9,792 nt of DNA from JBOFDK01 sp051650305 (GCA_051650305.1 JBOFIT010000117.1:1-9792); one strand, 5' to 3'. Counted from the first letter of the stretch, positions 1 to 7,110 are shown. Notes: generated by a model not told the origin, from the letters alone. Translations and numbers: made by a program.

Positions 1-2
1 TA

Positions 3-2885
3 AGTTTTAATGGCATCGTAGGAAGTATACAATCTGCTAAGATTAAAGTATTTATGCCAAACATTTTGCAATACACAATAGGGGATGTACAAGAACCTGT
101 GAAGCACGTGACAGAAGAGAATGTACAAGGAGGACGCCTGATTACTTTTGACTTTGGAAGTATCCAAGACCTAGGAACGGCAACAAGGCTATCTATAGGT
201 GTACAATTTAAATTAACGACACCTTTGAATACTACGTTTGTATGCGAACCAGAGCTATGGATTAATGAAGCATTATATGAAACATCAGTAGCAGATACGC
301 TGACGTTACATGCAGTTCCTAATTTTCAGCTAGAGAGTTATCTGATTCTACCTGCAATGGGACCAGCACCAGGTGGAACGGCCATTTTCGTAGTGGACTT
401 AGAAAACTTTGGGGATAAAGGCGTAGAAATAACAGATGTGGCCATTGCATGCCAATTACCTATAGGACTGACCATAGACCCTACTTTTGCTATGATAGGG
501 AAAGACGAATCCAGCCCACCGTTTAATGACACTAGTAAAGACGGGGTAGTAGGAACAGTAGACGGCAATGGCTTCACCTTTAACCTTTCAAGTTATAAGG
601 GGTATGAGTACCGCTTTATGTATCGTGTCAGCATTGATGGAACATTGCCAATTGGAGCACAGATAACGACATCTATTGGATGGACCCAAGGTGGTGTGCC
701 ACAAATCAATGGAACCAATGTCATTACTTTAACAGCAGCTACCTATCATGGGTCTGTGAGTAAGTACGGGCCAGATTATACCATGCCAGATGCGTATATT
801 AGCTATGAGCTTTATGTGACAAATGATGGGAATCAACCTTTAGCTAATGTCAATATTATTGATGAACTGCCAGCTGAAGTGGTGGCTTATGAATTTTGGA
901 CAGGAACATTTTGGATAGGTGCTATCAAGAAAGACTTAGGCAGTAGTTATAGCATCAGTTATACGACACGAAATGGATTGAGTGGTACATTAGGTCCATT
1001 TAATACAGATGTGAATAGCAAGGTGGATTTGACCACGATTGTTCCAGCAGGTGACCAATTAGCGACGGTATCATGGGATGTGCTTTTAATGAGTGTAGGA
1101 CTTATACAAAAGCAGTCACCTGTTATTAATGGCAAAGTAAAAGTAGGGACACCGATTGGTAGGCGAATTCTGAACCATTTTGAGTTTGATTGGGATACAC
1201 CGGAAGGCAGAGCCCATACGATCGATAATCAAAATGCAGTGGTCCAAGACTTATGCGTGCTTTACCCTCTATTAGCAGAAACAAGTCCAAATAGACCAGT
1301 CAATCCAGGGGATTATATCACTTATCAGATTACCTTAAATTGTAGAAGGTCACGCTTACAAAATCCATTTATCGCAGCGTTATTACCAGTGGAATTACAG
1401 TATGTAGGTGTTGTAGGAGCTACCTATCAAGACCCATTCCCAAATCCACCCTCCTTACCTACGCCACCAGTCCAAGTCATTCCAAACTTTAAAAATACAG
1501 GGAAAACCTTAGTTAAAGTCAGCTTTAGTGGTGCGTATGCTTTTGAATGTAGGCAAAATGCAAGGCTTATAATTACTGTACGTACCCAAGTAAAGATCGG
1601 AGCAAAAGGTAAAGTCGTACTCAATGTGCTGTTAAACGATACATTGGATACAGGGGTTATTCCAGCAGGGGTAGATATCTATAGAGATACCTTAGACATT
1701 GCAGGTAATGGTGAACCAGATGTGATTTATGCAATGACACCAAATGTGGAAAATAAGATTCTATTCCTGGCAAGCACAGCCTCCAATAAAAAAGTAAAAG
1801 GTGCGTTGGATACAGTTTATACAGAAGAACCACAGATTGGGCATACCTTAGAAGGGGGCGTAGTCGAATACATGCTATCCATTACCAACGTAGGTAATGC
1901 GGATTTACGTTCAGTGGAGATCGTGGATATTTTGCCTCATATAGGTGATACAGGCGTCATACTGACCGAGCAAGCAAGGCTTAGTCAATACGCGATTTAT
2001 AATATCAATACTGTGACAGCTAGTATACAGCCGTTGCAATCAGGTCAAGCACAGCCTACTATTCAAAAGATGTACTCCAGAAGTTATAATCCCATACGTT
2101 TCGGTGGAAGCTTTAATACAATAGGTAGTGACAATGACTGGTCATATACTTTACCAATAGTGGCCACAGATTTGCATAGTTTTAAAGTCATGACACAAGA
2201 TACGATTCTTTATCCAGGGCAGACGTTAACCGTCAAAATGCAGTGTGTAGCGCCAGTAGGTGTGGTGTCAGGAGATATCGCATGGAACTCCTTTGCCGCT
2301 AAAGTAAGCTATATCGATTTAAATGGAAACATCCAGTATTTACTTGCAATAGAGCCTGAAAAGGTAGGGGTACAAATTATGGATACACCACCGGGAACAG
2401 GAGAGATAGGTGGCATTGTCTTTGAAGATAAAGATGGCAATGGCATTTATGGACCAGAGGACGTGGGGATGAATGATATAGGCGTTGTCTTATACAATGA
2501 ACACTTGGTGCCTATAAAAGCTATCTTTACAGCACCAGATGTACAGGGGCATCCAGGGTACTACTTGTTTAATAACTTACCATTAGGAAAATACTATGTA
2601 CGTTTCATCATTGATGAACCAGAATACAAATTCACAGTACAAAGAGTGGATGTGCCAGAAGGAAGTAAGCCAAATCCACAGACCGGTATAACCCCTCGTA
2701 TTGACCTGGGCGTACAGTCTAGTCATACAGATATCAATGCAGGGCTTGTAAAGCGACCTGCCCCAGAACGGATGGATATCGCCTTACAAGTCAATGCAAG
2801 TGCCAATAAAATGCTAAGGAATGTGATTCATAACCAAATGCTTTTAGGCATGAAACTAGAGGATGTGAAGCGCCTTACAGAATAA
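3..2885 (+). CDS. DUF11-repeat surface/secreted protein with SdrD B-like domain, 5'-partial
   Basis: This is the 3' part of a large extracytoplasmic repeat protein, probably a cell-surface or matrix structural/adhesive protein. The frame is open from base 3, and the first ATG (54) has no Shine-Dalgarno sequence before it, so the true start lies left of the window. About 960 residues are visible. Beta-sandwich repeats of the DUF11 type recur, with the pattern 'Y.(I/Y)xxTN.G...L..V.I.D.LP', for example near nt 780-885 (ISYELYVTNDGNQPLANVNI), 1300-1410 and 1848-1955. A weaker copy lies near 350-480. From about nt 2400 to 2720 there is an SdrD B-like (Cna-B type) domain with GGIVFEDKDGNGIYGPEDVG and a YLFNNLPLGKYYVRF strand. 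The last ~45 residues are polar and slightly helical. I see no LPXTG motif, no terminal membrane segment and no S-layer homology domain, so any anchor must be N-terminal or non-covalent. The family is clear; the specific function is unknown. Confidence 0.85.
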   Translation, partial: SFNGIVGSIQSAKIKVFMPNILQYTIGDVQEPVKHVTEENVQGGRLITFDFGSIQDLGTATRLSIGVQFKLTTPLNTTFVCEPELWINEALYETSVADTLTLHAVPNFQLESYLILPAMGPAPGGTAIFVVDLENFGDKGVEITDVAIACQLPIGLTIDPTFAMIGKDESSPPFNDTSKDGVVGTVDGNGFTFNLSSYKGYEYRFMYRVSIDGTLPIGAQITTSIGWTQGGVPQINGTNVITLTAATYHGSVSKYGPDYTMPDAYISYELYVTNDGNQPLANVNIIDELPAEVVAYEFWTGTFWIGAIKKDLGSSYSISYTTRNGLSGTLGPFNTDVNSKVDLTTIVPAGDQLATVSWDVLLMSVGLIQKQSPVINGKVKVGTPIGRRILNHFEFDWDTPEGRAHTIDNQNAVVQDLCVLYPLLAETSPNRPVNPGDYITYQITLNCRRSRLQNPFIAALLPVELQYVGVVGATYQDPFPNPPSLPTPPVQVIPNFKNTGKTLVKVSFSGAYAFECRQNARLIITVRTQVKIGAKGKVVLNVLLNDTLDTGVIPAGVDIYRDTLDIAGNGEPDVIYAMTPNVENKILFLASTASNKKVKGALDTVYTEEPQIGHTLEGGVVEYMLSITNVGNADLRSVEIVDILPHIGDTGVILTEQARLSQYAIYNINTVTASIQPLQSGQAQPTIQKMYSRSYNPIRFGGSFNTIGSDNDWSYTLPIVATDLHSFKVMTQDTILYPGQTLTVKMQCVAPVGVVSGDIAWNSFAAKVSYIDLNGNIQYLLAIEPEKVGVQIMDTPPGTGEIGGIVFEDKDGNGIYGPEDVGMNDIGVVLYNEHLVPIKAIFTAPDVQGHPGYYLFNNLPLGKYYVRFIIDEPEYKFTVQRVDVPEGSKPNPQTGITPRIDLGVQSSHTDINAGLVKRPAPERMDIALQVNASANKMLRNVIHNQMLLGMKLEDVKRLTE

Positions 2886-2912
2886 ATAAAGAGAAAGATA
2901 GGGAGCAGTGAC

Positions 2913-2941
2913 TTGACAAAGTTTGCAAACGCCTATAAAAT
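2913..2941 (+). promoter_or_regulatory. Sigma-A-type promoter of the hisS-aspS T-box leader
   Basis: There is a perfect -35 box TTGACA at 2913-2918 and a -10 box TAAAAT at 2936-2941, separated by 17 bp. TATAAA at 2934-2939 overlaps it but would give a 15-bp spacer. Transcription would start near 2948, just before the T-box stem I. The promoter lies 27 bp after the stop of the DUF11 gene. Confidence 0.8.
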
Positions 2942-2947
2942 GGTGTG

Positions 2948-3186
2948 TAATTAGTTAAATGATGAACACATTGTTGATGAGAAAGAGTACAGTCTACCCA
3001 CCAGAGAGAAGGCCACAGGCTGCAAGCCTTCACAAGACTCGAAGACATCTCGGAGAGCATATCTGAAATGAAGTAGGATATGACGGCTAGCCCCGTTACA
3101 GGCTATAGAGGTGCAAGGACTTCGGTCTTTGAATCAGGGTGGCAACGCGACGATTCGTCCCTGACATTTATGTCAGGGGCTTTTTT
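2948..3186 (+). promoter_or_regulatory. T-box riboswitch, Asp specifier (GAC), upstream of hisS-aspS
   Basis: This is a tRNA-sensing leader that terminates transcription when its tRNA is charged. Stem I: GAGA (2979-2982) pairs with TCTC (3048-3051) below the specifier loop, and AGTCT (2991-2995) with AGACT (3035-3039) above it. The distal part has AGAGAG (3003-3008), GGCTG (3018-3022) and the AAGGC/GCCTT helix (3009-3013/3026-3030). The specifier loop reads GAA-GAC-A, giving GAC (Asp) at 3044-3046 followed by the usual purine. Stem II is CATATC/GATATG (3058-3063/3077-3082). Stem III is AAGGAC-TTCG-GTCTTT (3115-3130). The T-box core AGGGTGGCAACGCG (3136-3149) differs from the canonical form by A instead of C at 3145. 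The antiterminator pairs CAGGG (3135-3139) with CCCTG (3159-3163). The variable base C3143 would pair with discriminator G73, which fits tRNA-Asp and not tRNA-His (C73). The 5' end is inferred from the promoter. Confidence 0.93.
3157..3186 (+). terminator. Intrinsic terminator of the T-box leader
   Basis: CCCTGACA (3159-3166) pairs perfectly with TGTCAGGG (3171-3178) around a TTTA loop. A G-U and a G-C pair extend the stem to 10 bp, and six T follow at 3181-3186. The 5' arm overlaps the antiterminator strand, so the two structures exclude each other, as expected of a T-box. It may also end transcripts from the upstream surface-protein gene. Confidence 0.92.
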
Positions 3187-3226
3187 AATGTCATCAGAAA
3201 ACTATTTATTCAGAAAAATACAAGAC

Positions 3227-3310
3227 TTATACACATTATTCACCGAATCTAGAAAAAAATGTGAATAAACTGAGATAAAAAGCATGAAAAATATAACCAA
3301 ATGTGGATAA
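3227..3310 (+). promoter_or_regulatory. Cluster of DnaA-box-like 9-mers before hisS
   Basis: Three 9-mers match the DnaA-box consensus TTATNCACA exactly: TTATACACA at 3227-3235, TGTGAATAA at 3260-3268 (minus-strand TTATTCACA) and TGTGGATAA at 3302-3310 (minus-strand TTATCCACA, the strongest form). A fourth, TTATTCACC at 3236-3244, has one mismatch and directly abuts the first. TTATTCAC (3236-3243) and GTGAATAA (3261-3268) also form a perfect 8-bp inverted repeat with a 17-bp spacer. The cluster lies between the T-box terminator and the hisS ribosome binding site. The sequence matches are direct; DnaA binding is inferred. Confidence 0.5.
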
Positions 3311-3316
3311 CTAAAG

Positions 3317-3324
3317 AAAAGGGG
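3317..3324 (+). promoter_or_regulatory. Ribosome binding site fixing the hisS start
   Basis: AAAAGGGG ends 9 nt before ATG 3334. The in-frame ATGs at 3301 and 3325 have either no site upstream or one that directly abuts them, so the start at 3334 is preferred. Confidence 0.7.
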
Positions 3325-3333
3325 ATGAAAACT

Positions 3334-4599
3334 ATGGAAATTAGAGCATTAAAAGGCACCAAAGATATCTATGGTGAAGAAATGAGAAAATGGCTTGCTA
3401 TAGAAGATACTATTCGTGGTCTATGTGAAGACTTTGGCTTTGGTCAGATTCGTACACCAATTTTCGAATACACCAATCTCTTCCAAAGAGGTGTAGGTGA
3501 GACGACAGATATCGTACAAAAAGAGATGTACTCTTTCGTGGATAAAGGTGATAATCACATTACACTGAAGCCAGAAAGTACAGCAGCAGTGGTACGTAGC
3601 TACCTTGAGCACAATATGGCAGCTGATACACAGCCAATCAAGCTTTACTACATGTCACCAACCTTCCGTTACGAAAGACCACAAGCAGGTCGTCAACGTC
3701 AGTTCCACCAATTTGGTGTAGAGATGTTTGGTACAGACTCACCTACAGCAGATGCAGAGATTATCGCTATCGGTTATGAGCTTTTAAACCGTGTAGGCAT
3801 CAAGAAAGTAGAGCTTCATATCAATACACTTGGTGATACAGAGTGTCGTAAAGCGTACAACGAAGAACTGAAGAATTTCTTAGCAAGTAAAAGTGAGCAC
3901 CTTTGCCCACTCTGTAACGAGCGTCGTGAGAAGAACCCACTTCGTGTACTTGACTGTAAGAACAAAGATTGTCAAGCACAGCTTACAGATGCACCGACAG
4001 TTCTTAGCACATTAGGCGAAGAATGTAAGGCACACTTCGATAAGGTACAGGAACTCCTCACAGCGATGGGTATTCCATTTGTAGTAGACCCAAGCATCGT
4101 ACGTGGTCTTGACTACTATACAAAGACAGTTTTTGAGTTCATCTCAAACGACATTGGTTCACAAGGAACTGTATGTGGTGGTGGACGCTACAACCGTCTG
4201 GTAGAAGAAGTAGGCGGTAAGCCAACACCAGCAGTAGGTTTTGGAGCTGGTATGGAAAGACTCCTTCTTGTACAAGAAGCTGAACAAGGCAATGTACTAG
4301 AAGAAAAAGCACGCGATATCTTCTTAGGTTATAGAGGGGATGATGCCATGGTGCAAGCGTTTACATTAGTGAATGCACTACGTGTAGCAGGTATCTCAGC
4401 AGAAAGTGACCACTTACAAAGAAGTATCAAAGCGCAGATGAAATTCGCCAACAAAATGGGTAGCAAATACTCAGCAATCATTGGTGAAAGTGAAATGGAA
4501 AACAAGGTGATTAACCTTAAAAATATGGCAACTGGCGAAGAAAAGGAAGTACCATTCGCAGAGGTTGTAGCAGTACTTAAAGAAGAATTAGGTAAATAA
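3334..4599 (+). CDS. hisS: Histidyl-tRNA synthetase
   Basis: This is a class II aminoacyl-tRNA synthetase that charges tRNA-His in the cytosol using ATP and histidine. The protein is 421 aa, the usual bacterial HisRS length, and begins MEIRALKGTKDIYGEE, which matches the conserved 'RGTKDI' N-terminus. Motif 1 includes P42. Motif 2 is FRYERPQAGRQRQFHQFGVE (residues 111-130) with the ATP-binding R112. The HisRS signature RGLDYYTKT starts at R257. Motif 3 is GFGAGMER (302-309). An insertion region carries four cysteines (C191, C194, C208, C213) around the familiar EKNPLRVLDCK segment. The C-terminal ~90 residues form the anticodon-binding domain. It is the first gene of an operon with aspS (31-nt gap) and is controlled by the upstream T-box. 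The upstream ATG 3301 would add 11 poorly conserved residues and is rejected. Confidence 0.97.
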   Translation: MEIRALKGTKDIYGEEMRKWLAIEDTIRGLCEDFGFGQIRTPIFEYTNLFQRGVGETTDIVQKEMYSFVDKGDNHITLKPESTAAVVRSYLEHNMAADTQPIKLYYMSPTFRYERPQAGRQRQFHQFGVEMFGTDSPTADAEIIAIGYELLNRVGIKKVELHINTLGDTECRKAYNEELKNFLASKSEHLCPLCNERREKNPLRVLDCKNKDCQAQLTDAPTVLSTLGEECKAHFDKVQELLTAMGIPFVVDPSIVRGLDYYTKTVFEFISNDIGSQGTVCGGGRYNRLVEEVGGKPTPAVGFGAGMERLLLVQEAEQGNVLEEKARDIFLGYRGDDAMVQAFTLVNALRVAGISAESDHLQRSIKAQMKFANKMGSKYSAIIGESEMENKVINLKNMATGEEKEVPFAEVVAVLKEELGK

Positions 4600-4630
4600 T
4601 CATAGACAACTTATAATGGAGGGATAACTT

Positions 4631-6430
4631 ATGTCAGAATCAATGCAAGGTTTAAAAAGAAGTCATTACTGTACAGAACTTAGTAGCCAAAATGTAGGTG
4701 AAACAGTAACTGTAATGGGATGGGTACAAAGAAGAAGAAACTTAGGTCAATTACTTTTCATCACATTAAGAGATAGAAGCGGCCTTCTTCAATTAGCTTT
4801 CGGTGAAGAGACAGATGCACAAGTATTTGAAAAAGCTGAGTCACTTCGTAGCGAATTCGTTATCGCAGCAACAGGTGTGGTACGTTCTCGTGGAGAAGAT
4901 GCCAACAAAACAATGCAAACAGGGGATATCGAAATCGAAGTCAAAGAACTTCGTATCCTTTCAGATGCAGAGACAACACCTTTTGAAATCGTAGAAAACA
5001 GCGACGTACGTGAAGAATTACGTCTTAAGTATCGTTACTTAGACCTTCGTCGTCCAGATATGCAACGTAATCTTATCCTTCGTAGCAAGGTAACAGGTAG
5101 TGTACGTCGTTTCTTAGAAGAAAACAACTTCTTAGAAATGGAAACACCAATGCTTACAAAGTCAACACCAGAAGGTGCACGTGACTACTTAGTACCATCT
5201 CGTGTACACCCAGGTAACTTCTATGCATTACCACAGTCACCACAGATCTTCAAGCAGCTGCTTATGGTATCAGGTTACGACCGTTACTTCCAAATCGTAA
5301 AATGCTTCCGTGATGAAGACTTACGTGCTGACCGTCAGCCAGAGTTCACACAAATCGATATGGAGATGAGCTTCGTAGACGTAGAAGACGTTATGAATAT
5401 CAACGAAAAACTCATCCAAAAAATCTTCAAAGAAACAATGGATGTAGAAGTAGAGCTTCCAATCCAAAGACTTACTTACCAAGATGCAATGGACCGCTTC
5501 GGTTCAGATAAGCCAGACCTTCGCTTTGGTTTCGAACTTACAGACCTTACAGAAGTGGTTAACCACTGTGGATTTGCAGTATTTGAAAATGCCATCAACG
5601 GTGGCGGTAGCGTACGTGCAATCAATGCAAAAGGTATGGGAGATATCGGACGTAAGCAAATCGATAGCTTAGTAAAAGTAGGTCAAGACTTCGGTGCAAA
5701 AGGTGTAGCTTGGCTTCAAGTAAGACCAGATGGCGAAGAGAAATCTTCATTCACTAAGTTCTTAGGTGAAGAAACAGTAGCAGCGATTAAAGAAAAGATG
5801 AACGTGACAGACAACGACCTTATCCTTATCGTAGCTGACAAACCATCAGTTGTATACGCAGCACTTGGCGCACTTCGTCAAGAAGTAGCAAGACGCCTTG
5901 AGTTAGTAGACAAAAACGTATTCAAATTCGTATGGGTTACAGACTTCCCACTTCTTGAGTACGATGAAGAAAACGGCAGATACGTGGCAATGCACCACCC
6001 ATTCACAATGCCAAAAGATGAAGACATCGCTCTTATGGATACCAACCCATCAGAAGTACGTGCAAAAGCATATGACCTTTGCTTAAATGGTTATGAGCTT
6101 GGTGGCGGTAGTATCCGTATCTACCAAAGAGAAATCCAAGAAAAAATGTTCAAACTTCTAGGCTTCACAGAAGAAGAAGCATACGAAAGATTCGGCTTCT
6201 TACTCAATGCCTTCAAATACGGTGTACCACCACACGGTGGTCTTGCGTTCGGACTTGACCGTATCTGTATGCTTATGGCAGGAAGAGACAATATCCGTGA
6301 CGTTATTGCCTTCCCTAAAGTAAAAGATGCAAGCTGTCTTATGACAGAAGCACCAGGTGCAGTAGATCAGAAGCAACTTGATGAATTATTCATCGCACTT
6401 CAAGAAGTGACAAAAGCTGAAGAAGAATAA
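4631..6430 (+). CDS. aspS: Aspartyl-tRNA synthetase
   Basis: This class IIb synthetase charges tRNA-Asp. The protein is 599 aa, typical of the bacterial type with a GAD insertion. The N-terminal OB-fold anticodon-binding domain includes VMGWVQRRRNLGQLLFITLRD (residues 28-48). Motif 1 carries P173 within METPMLTKSTPEGARDYLVP. Motif 2 is FRDEDLRADRQPEFTQID (226-243) with R227. SDKPDLR (292-298) leads into the bacteria-specific GAD domain (about 310-420). GYELGGGSIRI with E489 and R496 belongs to the active site. Motif 3 is GLAFGLDR (537-544) with R544. L38 sits where E. coli AspRS has a leucine and the non-discriminating type usually has histidine, which hints at a discriminating enzyme. The start has a strong GGAGGG at 4618-4623, 7 nt upstream. 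It is the second gene of the T-box-regulated operon. Confidence 0.98.
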   Translation: MSESMQGLKRSHYCTELSSQNVGETVTVMGWVQRRRNLGQLLFITLRDRSGLLQLAFGEETDAQVFEKAESLRSEFVIAATGVVRSRGEDANKTMQTGDIEIEVKELRILSDAETTPFEIVENSDVREELRLKYRYLDLRRPDMQRNLILRSKVTGSVRRFLEENNFLEMETPMLTKSTPEGARDYLVPSRVHPGNFYALPQSPQIFKQLLMVSGYDRYFQIVKCFRDEDLRADRQPEFTQIDMEMSFVDVEDVMNINEKLIQKIFKETMDVEVELPIQRLTYQDAMDRFGSDKPDLRFGFELTDLTEVVNHCGFAVFENAINGGGSVRAINAKGMGDIGRKQIDSLVKVGQDFGAKGVAWLQVRPDGEEKSSFTKFLGEETVAAIKEKMNVTDNDLILIVADKPSVVYAALGALRQEVARRLELVDKNVFKFVWVTDFPLLEYDEENGRYVAMHHPFTMPKDEDIALMDTNPSEVRAKAYDLCLNGYELGGGSIRIYQREIQEKMFKLLGFTEEEAYERFGFLLNAFKYGVPPHGGLAFGLDRICMLMAGRDNIRDVIAFPKVKDASCLMTEAPGAVDQKQLDELFIALQEVTKAEEE

Positions 6431-6436
6431 AAAGTA

Positions 6437-6467
6437 AAGGGGCTGTTGCATAGTGCAACGGTCCCTT
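6437..6467 (+). terminator. Strong hairpin after aspS, possible weak terminator
   Basis: A 14-bp stem, including two G-U pairs, forms between 6437-6450 and 6454-6467 around a three-base TAG loop. It begins 7 nt after the aspS stop codon. A proper U-tract is missing (TTAGTTAT follows), so it may be an imperfect terminator or an mRNA 3'-end stabiliser. It also overlaps the left end of the inverted-repeat stretch described separately. Confidence 0.5.
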
Positions 6468-6525
6468 AGTTATAGGCATAGCCCACGGGAAAATTGGAAT
6501 AGGGCATGCATTTTGCAACAAGCCC
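6439..6525. repeat. Short stretch with inverted-repeat ends, possible MITE or IS remnant
   Basis: The left end GGGGCTGTTGCATAGTGC (6439-6456) resembles the reverse complement of the right end GCATTTTGCAACAAGCCC (6508-6525), matching about 15 of 18 positions with one gap. GGGGCTGTTGCA-type ends recall those of several Firmicutes insertion sequences. The ~87-bp interior codes for nothing, and I see no clear target-site duplication. Alternatively, these are simply local mRNA hairpins between aspS and the next gene. Confidence 0.35.
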
Positions 6526-6533
6526 GACTACAT

Positions 6534-6540
6534 GGAGGAG
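6534..6540 (+). promoter_or_regulatory. Ribosome binding site fixing the GNAT start
   Basis: GGAGGAG lies 7 nt before ATG 6548. It excludes the in-frame ATG at 6506, which sits upstream of it inside the inverted-repeat stretch. Confidence 0.8.
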
Positions 6541-6547
6541 AAATTAC

Positions 6548-7090
6548 ATGTTACATGGTATGGAAATTAAGATAAGAGAAGAAAATAAGAAAGACTTTGA
6601 GACCATTTACGAGGTAGTAAAAGAAGCCTTTGCTACAGCAGAACACTCAGATGGCACAGAGCAGGATTTAGTGGTACGTTTAAGAAAGGGCGATGGCTAT
6701 GTGAAGGAACTTGCACTTGTGGCGGTCATAGATGAGACTGTCATTGGTCATGTCATGTTTACAAAGGCACAGATTGTAGAAGGTGACAAGGTGCATGAGA
6801 CGTTAGCATTAGCACCATTGGCAGTAGCAGAAGTTTTTCAAAAGATGGGTGTAGGCACACAGTTAGTAGAAGAAGGTTTACGACGTGCAAAGGAGCTTGG
6901 ACATAAGCGTGTGATTGTACTAGGCAGTGACGCATACTATCCACGTTTTGGCTTTGAAGAAGCTGCGAACTTTGGTATCAAGGCACCTTTTGAAGTACCA
7001 AGTCCTTGCTTTATGGCAGTGGCTTTAACAGAAGGTGGTTTAGAGAAAGTAGCTGGTACAGTGGTATACGACAAGGCATTCGGGGTATAA
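6548..7090 (+). CDS. GNAT N-acetyltransferase, YhbS-like (COG3153 type)
   Basis: This is a predicted cytosolic acetyl-CoA-dependent N-acetyltransferase of 180 aa; the substrate is unknown. The order of conserved elements fits the YhbS-like group: N-terminal IKIREENKKDFETIYEVVKEAF, then ALVAVIDETVIGHVMFTK (strands 2-3), then LALAPLAVAEVFQKMGVGTQLV. The last holds the acetyl-CoA pyrophosphate-binding loop Q98-K-M-G-V-G103. After it come VIVLGSDAYYPRFGFEEA and the C-terminal FEVPSPCFMAVAL strand. The YYPRFGF segment is typical of this family. Start 6548 is chosen from the GGAGGAG site; M5 (ATG 6560) is a less likely alternative. The gene follows aspS after 117 nt that contain a strong hairpin, so it is probably a separate unit, though I see no convincing promoter. 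The next gene begins 26 nt after its stop and is likely co-transcribed. Confidence 0.9.
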   Translation: MLHGMEIKIREENKKDFETIYEVVKEAFATAEHSDGTEQDLVVRLRKGDGYVKELALVAVIDETVIGHVMFTKAQIVEGDKVHETLALAPLAVAEVFQKMGVGTQLVEEGLRRAKELGHKRVIVLGSDAYYPRFGFEEAANFGIKAPFEVPSPCFMAVALTEGGLEKVAGTVVYDKAFGV

Positions 7091-7104
7091 GTATTAAGAA
7101 AAAT

Positions 7105-7110
7105 GGAGGT
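7105..7110 (+). promoter_or_regulatory. Ribosome binding site fixing the start at 7117
   Basis: GGAGGT lies 6 nt before ATG 7117. The frame is open back to an ATG at 7006, but that start would overlap the end of the GNAT gene by about 85 bp and lacks a site. Confidence 0.75.

Noticed and set aside
2875..3060. A 61-codon open frame on the - strand
   Set aside because: It lies antisense to the T-box stem I and promoter, with no ribosome binding site or recognisable protein.
3080..3268. A 62-codon open frame on the + strand
   Set aside because: It covers T-box stems II/III, the antiterminator and the terminator, has no ribosome binding site, and its codons follow RNA structure, not protein constraint.
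3301..3333. N-terminal extension of hisS from ATG 3301
   Set aside because: It has no Shine-Dalgarno upstream, it would encode part of the real ribosome binding site, and family members begin near the ATG at 3334.
6506..6547. N-terminal extension of the GNAT gene from ATG 6506
   Set aside because: It lies upstream of the GGAGGAG site within the inverted-repeat stretch and adds 14 residues unlike the family.
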